Assembly: GCA_029883045.1 (NCBI GenBank)
Contig: JAOUJU010000002.1
Span: 1-28,450 of the forward strand
Origin: Rhodospirillaceae bacterium
Lineage (GTDB): Bacteria > Pseudomonadota > Alphaproteobacteria > Rhodospirillales > Magnetovibrionaceae
Reading direction: 5' to 3'
DNA: 28,450 nucleotides
Part shown: positions 23,349 through 28,450 of the stretch, one piece after another
Layout: the number at the start of each line of letters is the position of its first letter
How positions within the stretch are numbered: the first letter of the stretch is position 1
Program-made: the position numbers and the translations under genes
The notes under the pieces: model-generated
The model's database searches: none
Seen by the model: only the letters and a program-made list of their open reading frames with translations
What the model was told of the DNA's origin: nothing

Positions 23349-23918
23349 TTACTGTGGCGCTGTCGGTTCGCTAATTTGTGGTTCAGCGTTACCTTGTAAA
23401 TCGTGTGGGGCTTTGCCGCCCTCTTCGTTAAACCCTTCGGTTAGGGCGGCAACATCTGGCCCCCATTCTTCAATAAGAGATTTTTGTTGTTTGCGTAAGT
23501 TAGCAATCTTTCTTTGTTGCAATACCATAACAAATGAACTTATCACCGGCGGTGCAGACATAAACAACAGCCATCCCATTGCGGCTGCGCTATACATGAT
23601 AAGCATGGTAAAAATATCTAGCATGCCCAAGGCTTGATCTATATTATTTCCACCTTTCCATAAATCCATAATATATGGAAACACGCCAATAAAATTAACC
23701 GCACTAACTGTGGAAGCGGCGCTCTTTCCTTTGGATCTATCGATAATTAACGCAACCATTGAAGGCAGCATTCCGAAAAGTAATAATATCATTGTTGGCA
23801 GGGCAATAACAAAAAGGGTCACCGAGACAATCAATATCCACGATGCGTTGCCGCCTAGCCCTCGTTTTTTACCCTGAGGCTGTGGGGCATTTGAATAATC
23901 TTCGGTAATTCTGGCCAC
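23349..23918 (-). CDS. Membrane protein downstream of a tail-anchored pseudokinase
   Basis: A 189-residue protein I do not recognise as a named family. The N terminus is polar, followed by two hydrophobic blocks (about 26-59 and 97-134), each long enough for one or two helices. A hydrophilic region with FPYIMDLWKGGNNID lies between them. The C-terminal tail of about 55 residues starts basic (QQRKIANLRKQQK) and turns acidic and Pro-rich. It lies 18 bases after the kinase-like gene and is likely co-transcribed. A complex between the two is a reasonable guess. Confidence 0.7.
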   Translation of the reverse strand: MARITEDYSNAPQPQGKKRGLGGNASWILIVSVTLFVIALPTMILLLFGMLPSMVALIIDRSKGKSAASTVSAVNFIGVFPYIMDLWKGGNNIDQALGMLDIFTMLIMYSAAAMGWLLFMSAPPVISSFVMVLQQRKIANLRKQQKSLIEEWGPDVAALTEGFNEEGGKAPHDLQGNAEPQISEPTAPQ

Positions 23919-23936
23919 GGTTAATTCCAGTAATGT

Positions 23937-26093
23937 TTATATAGTATTTATAATAAGCAAGGTACTCACGGCTACCATGCTAAACACAACAGCGGTTACC
24001 GCAGTAGCGCGCTCACCAGCTTTCATTGCTGCATCTGTTTGGTCAATGTCATCACCTGCTATTTTTAATATTTCCGTTTCTGCCATAGCGAATTCAGCCT
24101 GTGCATCTTCGAAGTCTGCCCCATCCTGAGAACGCCTTTGAGCATTATCTATAAGGTCAAATAGTTCGGGAAGGCTGCCTTGGCGTACAAGTGCAGGGAT
24201 TTCATTTTCAATTGATCTTCTGGTTGAGCGGCTATGGTAAGAACCTATGGCTGGCGATAATAAACCGCCCAACCAGCGAGAAAGTCCATAAACAGCCGGG
24301 GTTTTAAGGCGCCATTGCATTAAAGCATAAAGGCTAAGCAAGCCAATTAACGAAGTTTCCGGTTGGGGATTAGATAGCGCTTTTAGATGCGGGGCAATAT
24401 CATATTTGAAATGCGTAGCAATAAAAGCGGCTATATGTTTATCCATAGGCCTGCTTTTTTTATCAGCTGTATTTGCAACTTCGTCTAAGGCCACCATTAT
24501 ATCTTCAGCATGGGTCACATATTCTTTGCGCAAAAATTCACTTTGACATGGAAGCGAAGGATTTAGCTCATACATGCAACGCTCTATCCCATATCCCATT
24601 TCGTTTATTTTGAAAAAAGATCTTAATGTGGAAAATGTTTTTTCATATGCCATGAAATCATTGTAGGAACCTTGGCACGAAAACCAATACCCGACCAAAT
24701 CGCGTTCTAATATTTCAGCCGGCATTTGGTAGCTATTTTTAATGGTATATTCGGCTGCTAATGCAACTGCAAAACCATCTGGTAAAAAAGAAAATCCCTT
24801 GTAACGAATTGGTCCTTCCGGATCCAATCGCATAACGGCCTTTGCAACCATTACTTCTTCGCTTCCATCGGGCGTGCCCTGCGACGCCGTTGCGGCCGCT
24901 GATATTTTGCTAATTTCTTCTGCTACAAGCGGAAGCATCATTGACTGTTTAAGCCAATGGGCAAGTTTTTCGTTTTTTATTTCCTTTGCCGCTTCGTGAA
25001 TGTTATTAGAAAATGCCTGAGCAATGGTTCTAATGGAAAATAGTTTTTTTCCTGAAAATAAATATGGTTCTTTCGGTTTTTGCGGTGGACGCCTTTGCAT
25101 GGGTGTCTTTTTTTGTCCGTTTATCCATGCTTCAAGCGCGCCCGTGTCCCATCTTTCATCTGCTTTATCAGAAAGAAGGCCACGCAGTGGCTCTATCAGT
25201 GCCATGGGTATTCTCTCTTCGCTACATAAGGCCTGATATGTTCCCAGTTCCATTTTTTTGGCGTTAAGGGCATCGTCACTTAATTTTTCTACTGGGTTAC
25301 GCCCTAGCAGCAATATTGTTGACATAACGCCTAGGGCATAAAGATCATCAAGAATGTTCCCGGTGCCGCGACCAGAATTCATTGCAAGACCGCGTTCTAC
25401 CGGTTCATAAATTGTTGGCTGGTCATAACCGCAAGGGGTAGTTACGCATTCACCCAGAACAAGATCTTCATGATCGGCATCAAGAAAATAAAGGTTCTCA
25501 ACCCTAATCGCGCGATGGGGAATATTTAGGTCTCTCAAGCGAATTAATGCTTGCGATATAGGTTCTATAACCCTTCTGCTTAGTTCGTATTCACTTACTT
25601 TGACGCTGCCTGCGGGAAATGCATCAATTAGCCTTCCACCTAAGGGGCGCTCAAAAACGGCAAGCATTACATGTTGGCCAAGCGGTTCCCACTGTGCCTC
25701 GCCATATTCCACCAATGAAATAAGACCGTGAATGGTAAGGTTCTTTAGCTCGGCCATTATAGTCATGCGTGGCGGCAACGCCGGGGTGCAGACCAACGCA
25801 TAAAGTGGCCTACTGGGGTCGCGTTGGTCGCTGGCCTCAAATGCCTTTGCCGACGGGCCGTCAAACTCTGGCAAAGGTTTCCCAGGGTTAATCTGATAGC
25901 GTTTTTTTAAAATAATAGGTGCAAATTGTCCGCCTGATGCAGCGGGTGTTGGCTTGTCTTTGCCGGGGGCGGGGGCGGTGCTTTCGGCACTAGTCGCGGC
26001 TTTGCTATTATCGGCGATAGCTTGTCCATCACCGCTAATTTGCGGTTTTGCAGTTTCTGTAGCACCATTCTGGGCTTCTGCTGTTTCTGCCAT
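23937..26093 (-). CDS. Tail-anchored degenerate protein-kinase-like protein
   Basis: About 718 residues. Residues 1-60 are low-complexity Ala/Thr/Pro/Lys. Residues about 90-320 have a kinase-like fold: FERPLGGRLID (hinge-like), PHRAIRVENLYF as catalytic loop and DDLYALGVMSTILLLGRNP as the helix F region. The catalytic Asp is missing (HRA instead of HRD), while the Asn is kept. No DFG is evident (LVLGECV instead), and a P-loop Lys is not obvious, so it looks like a pseudokinase. The remaining 400 residues are mostly helical with no known domain, ending in one transmembrane helix (about 692-715) and almost no tail. The ATG 26093 is favoured by GGAAAGGGA just upstream over a TTG at 26108. Similar proteins sit near purA in other alphaproteobacteria, to my recollection. 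Confidence 0.72.
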   Translation of the reverse strand: MAETAEAQNGATETAKPQISGDGQAIADNSKAATSAESTAPAPGKDKPTPAASGGQFAPIILKKRYQINPGKPLPEFDGPSAKAFEASDQRDPSRPLYALVCTPALPPRMTIMAELKNLTIHGLISLVEYGEAQWEPLGQHVMLAVFERPLGGRLIDAFPAGSVKVSEYELSRRVIEPISQALIRLRDLNIPHRAIRVENLYFLDADHEDLVLGECVTTPCGYDQPTIYEPVERGLAMNSGRGTGNILDDLYALGVMSTILLLGRNPVEKLSDDALNAKKMELGTYQALCSEERIPMALIEPLRGLLSDKADERWDTGALEAWINGQKKTPMQRRPPQKPKEPYLFSGKKLFSIRTIAQAFSNNIHEAAKEIKNEKLAHWLKQSMMLPLVAEEISKISAAATASQGTPDGSEEVMVAKAVMRLDPEGPIRYKGFSFLPDGFAVALAAEYTIKNSYQMPAEILERDLVGYWFSCQGSYNDFMAYEKTFSTLRSFFKINEMGYGIERCMYELNPSLPCQSEFLRKEYVTHAEDIMVALDEVANTADKKSRPMDKHIAAFIATHFKYDIAPHLKALSNPQPETSLIGLLSLYALMQWRLKTPAVYGLSRWLGGLLSPAIGSYHSRSTRRSIENEIPALVRQGSLPELFDLIDNAQRRSQDGADFEDAQAEFAMAETEILKIAGDDIDQTDAAMKAGERATAVTAVVFSMVAVSTLLIINTI

Positions 26094-26229
26094 TTTTTCC
26101 CTTTCCAATGGCTATCGCCAATACTTAGCGTAGCCACATAGAAAACATAAAAAATAGAGTATTTACGTTTCCTCCGCCATATAACTTTGCGGTATATCCC
26201 AGATTAACTGAGAAAATATGAAAAGTATG

Positions 26230-26244
26230 TAAATCAATGATTTA
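26230..26244. repeat. 15-base perfect palindrome between purA and the kinase-like gene
   Basis: TAAATCA-A-TGATTTA, a 7-bp inverted repeat with one central base, lies in the 167-base gap and just after the purA stop on the minus strand. It could be an operator for the kinase-like gene or part of the end of the purA message. Confidence 0.35.
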
Positions 26245-26260
26245 AATACAAAATAGCACT

Positions 26261-27553
26261 TTAGTCGGCAAACGGATCGTGGACCAATATGGTGTCTTCG
26301 CGCTCGGGGCTGATTGAAAGTATTGCTACCGGGGCCTCAATCAATTCTTCGATCCGGCGAATGTACTTTACTGCTGTGGCCGGAAGATCTGCCCATGAAC
26401 GTGCACCGCAGGTGCTATCTGCCCAGCCTTCAAGGGTTTCGTAAATAGGCTCTACTTGCTCCTGATCGGCGGTGGCAGCAGGAAGGTGGCTCAGCACTTT
26501 TCCACCCAGTTTATACCCTGTGCAGACCTTTAATTCGTCCATGCCATCTAAAACATCAAGCTTGGTAAGGGCGATACCGTTAATACCGTTTACCTTGACC
26601 GCTTGGCGTACCAGAACGGCATCAAACCAACCACATCTACGCGGTCTGCCAGTGGTGGTGCCAAACTCATGACCACGCTTACCAAGGCCCTCGCCAACAT
26701 CGTCAAACAGTTCGGTTGGAAACGGCCCGGCACCGACGCGCGTTGTGTAGGCTTTGGTGATGCCCAGAACATAGTCGATTGAACCCGGCCCTTGACCCGA
26801 ACCAACTGCCGCTTGTGCTGCAACCACGTTCGACGATGTAACAAATGGATAAGTCCCATGGTCAATGTCAAGCATCGTTCCTTGCGCACCTTCAAACAAT
26901 ATACGTTTGCCGGCGGTGCGCTGTTCATCGATTGTTTTCCATATTGTATCAACGTAAGGCAAAATTTTTGGCGCAAGCTCAAGCAATTTTGCAACTAGTT
27001 CGTTGCCATCACAAAGCGGCTGGTCATAACCTTTAAGCAGCGCGTTATGATGAAAAAGCATTTTTTCCACTTTAGATTTTATCAATTCGCTATCGGCCAA
27101 ATCACCAGCACGTATTGCTCGGCGTGCCACCTTATCTTCATAGGCAGGGCCGATACCACGACCAGTAGTACCGATTTTAGCCTTGCCCAAAGCTTCTTCG
27201 CGGGCGTTATCAAGGTTTGCGTGAAGAGGCAATATTAGCGGTGCGTTTTCTGCTACCTTTAGGTTGTCAGGGTTTATTTCCACACCCTGTGCACGCAGGC
27301 TTTCAATTTCATTTAGCAAATGCCATGGGTCAAGCACAACGCCATTGCCAATAACCGATAATTTTCCCTTGCGTACAATGCCACTTGGCAGGATATGTAG
27401 TTTGAATACGGTGCCATCAATAACAAGCGTGTGTCCGGCGTTATGACCGCCCTGAAAGCGAACAACCACATCGGCGCGCTCTGACAGCCAATCAACAATC
27501 TTTCCCTTACCTTCGTCGCCCCACTGCGAGCCGACCACTACCACATTGGCCAT
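26261..27553 (-). CDS. purA: Adenylosuccinate synthetase
   Basis: A 430-residue cytosolic enzyme that joins IMP and aspartate with GTP to make adenylosuccinate in AMP synthesis. It contains the GTP loop GSQWGDEGKGK, QGGHNAGHTLV, the GTTGRGIGPAYEDK IMP-binding region, EGAQGTMLDID, TTTGRPRRCGW and the base-binding TKLDVLDG. Full length, no oddity. A GGGAAG ribosome binding site precedes the ATG. It follows hisZ by 37 bases in the same direction, a common alphaproteobacterial arrangement. Confidence 0.97.
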   Translation of the reverse strand: MANVVVVGSQWGDEGKGKIVDWLSERADVVVRFQGGHNAGHTLVIDGTVFKLHILPSGIVRKGKLSVIGNGVVLDPWHLLNEIESLRAQGVEINPDNLKVAENAPLILPLHANLDNAREEALGKAKIGTTGRGIGPAYEDKVARRAIRAGDLADSELIKSKVEKMLFHHNALLKGYDQPLCDGNELVAKLLELAPKILPYVDTIWKTIDEQRTAGKRILFEGAQGTMLDIDHGTYPFVTSSNVVAAQAAVGSGQGPGSIDYVLGITKAYTTRVGAGPFPTELFDDVGEGLGKRGHEFGTTTGRPRRCGWFDAVLVRQAVKVNGINGIALTKLDVLDGMDELKVCTGYKLGGKVLSHLPAATADQEQVEPIYETLEGWADSTCGARSWADLPATAVKYIRRIEELIEAPVAILSISPEREDTILVHDPFAD

Positions 27554-27590
27554 TTTTATCTACTTCCCTTTTGTTTTATATTTATGGTGG

Positions 27591-28450
27591 TTACTTTTTA
27601 ATTTTTGTTATTTTAGCGTTAGTAAAAACATGGCTGCAGCCAAGCCTTTTTGCCTCTATTTCAGGTTTTGCCCGATCATCTAATTGTTGAATGGCAATCC
27701 ATCCCTCAGAGCGTAATTTAATTGCTTCGTTGCGCGAAGTTTTCGGCCCCAATAAAATAATGTCCTTGCTTTTGTCGCTAGGTAAAGCACGCAAAATAGT
27801 ATCCATGAAAAGAGTGAGACCGCTAGCCTGTTCAACGGCGGGGCCAAAATCTGTTTGATAACGCCCGCCACGTCCAAGCTCGCCACGTGAACTTTTAGAA
27901 AAAAAAGCAAATGTTACACCAGTATGATATTCGAACCCACGGTTTTCAACCGCATCAATCGTCAGCGAGGCATCGGGTCTTTGCGATAAAATCCCGTCAA
28001 TTACTTGAGAAAGACCATCAATCATTTCTTTGGCGTCTTTGGTCAAACTAAGCGACTTTAGTTTTTTCATCGCATTTACTGCGGGCCCGACCGCATCGAC
28101 CAACCCACTTATGGTCGCTGTTTGGTTTTTGCCTATTTGTTTTTCCAACGCCGTGACTTCTGCAATGTCTTTGCGGTCAAGGGCGCAACGAAGGGCAGCC
28201 GTGGTATCGGCGTCTATGGCGGTATCTTTTATTATGGTGGCAACAAGCGTTGGTAAACCCAAATCAACCGTAATATCACCAATGCCCGCAGCCTCAAGCG
28301 CATCAAGGGCCATCAACACAACCTCGACATCGGCCTTTAAGGTATCGGCACCAATAATTTCAGCTCCAACTTGGGCGAATTGGCGTTCGGAACGTATTTG
28401 CGATCCCCTGACCCTGACAATTTCGCCACTGTATGCAAGGCGAAGTGGCC
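27591..28450 (-). CDS. hisZ: ATP phosphoribosyltransferase regulatory subunit, N-terminus off the window
   Basis: The frame stays open to the right edge. The visible part is about 286 residues (codons PLRLAYSGEIVRVRG onward), so the first 80 or so are missing. RQFAQVGAELIG and the later ENRGFEYHTGVTF and LGRGGRYQ motifs are those of HisZ, a catalytically inactive histidyl-tRNA synthetase paralogue. HisZ forms an octamer with the short HisG and makes it responsive to histidine. The motif order and absence of an anticodon-binding domain favour HisZ over HisS. HisG is not in the window. Confidence 0.9.
   Translation of the reverse strand, partial: PLRLAYSGEIVRVRGSQIRSERQFAQVGAEIIGADTLKADVEVVLMALDALEAAGIGDITVDLGLPTLVATIIKDTAIDADTTAALRCALDRKDIAEVTALEKQIGKNQTATISGLVDAVGPAVNAMKKLKSLSLTKDAKEMIDGLSQVIDGILSQRPDASLTIDAVENRGFEYHTGVTFAFFSKSSRGELGRGGRYQTDFGPAVEQASGLTLFMDTILRALPSDKSKDIILLGPKTSRNEAIKLRSEGWIAIQQLDDRAKPEIEAKRLGCSHVFTNAKITKIKK

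Noticed and set aside
26590..26994. 134-residue minus-strand ORF in another frame of purA
   Set aside because: Shadow of a highly conserved gene.
1..28450. tRNA, rRNA, CRISPR, IS elements or prophage
   Set aside because: No tRNA-like T-loop pattern in gaps, no spaced direct repeats, no transposase, integrase or phage structural gene.

Overview
The window looks like a chromosomal segment of an alphaproteobacterium of roughly Rhodospirillales type with moderate GC content. The main evidence is an RpoH-type sigma factor next to a DUF6476/RluA-family pair, an adjoining hisZ-purA pair, a PAS_5-type protein and a periplasmic redox gene set. Genus is not determinable from this sequence. I see no rRNA, tRNA, CRISPR array, insertion sequence or phage gene. 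Both ends cut through genes: a cytochrome b-type membrane protein on the left and hisZ on the right.

Layout. (1) 1-2382, minus strand: a respiratory operon of a DUF302 protein, an octaheme tetrathionate reductase-family cytochrome c and a membrane cytochrome b, behind a good sigma70-like promoter. (2) 2563-3429: a periplasmic TlpA-like thioredoxin with an extra N-terminal domain. (3) 3636-4278: an AT-rich pair, an unrecognised protein and a small RRM protein. (4) 4356-5620, minus: YchJ and a YkgJ-type cysteine-cluster protein, translationally coupled. (5) 5859-8596: arginine decarboxylase speA and the 23S rRNA methyltransferase rlmJ. (6) 8705-12453: a three-gene set encoding a GNAT/C39-peptidase fusion, a RimK-like ATP-grasp ligase with a RLAN domain, and an M42 peptidase of the type known from the NAGGN osmolyte system. 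A small acidic protein gene is convergent to it. (7) 12975-14209: thioredoxin, a structured GC-rich intergenic element and a diheme cytochrome c. (8) 14498-15669: an HPr-kinase-like ATPase paired with a PqqD-like protein. (9) 15704-18284, minus: a TPR-OmpA lipoprotein, an Mla-type ABC ATPase and a PAS protein. (10) 18425-20326: an ABC-F ATPase. (11) 20479-23300: a JAMM protease and DUF6476 protein, divergent from an RluA-family pseudouridine synthase and rpoH. (12) 23349-28450, minus: a membrane protein, a tail-anchored degenerate kinase, purA and hisZ.

The strongest candidates for a poorly described system are the GNAT-C39 / ATP-grasp / M42 operon and the HprK-like/PqqD pair. The operon has the same enzyme classes as acetylated-dipeptide (NAGGN) synthesis but in a different fusion arrangement and without the NAGGN synthetase or amidotransferase. 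The HprK-like/PqqD pair resembles part of a peptide-modification system with no visible precursor. Further points of interest are the membrane-tethered pseudokinase, the structured RNA-like element after thioredoxin, and a seven-codon leader ORF coupled to rpoH.
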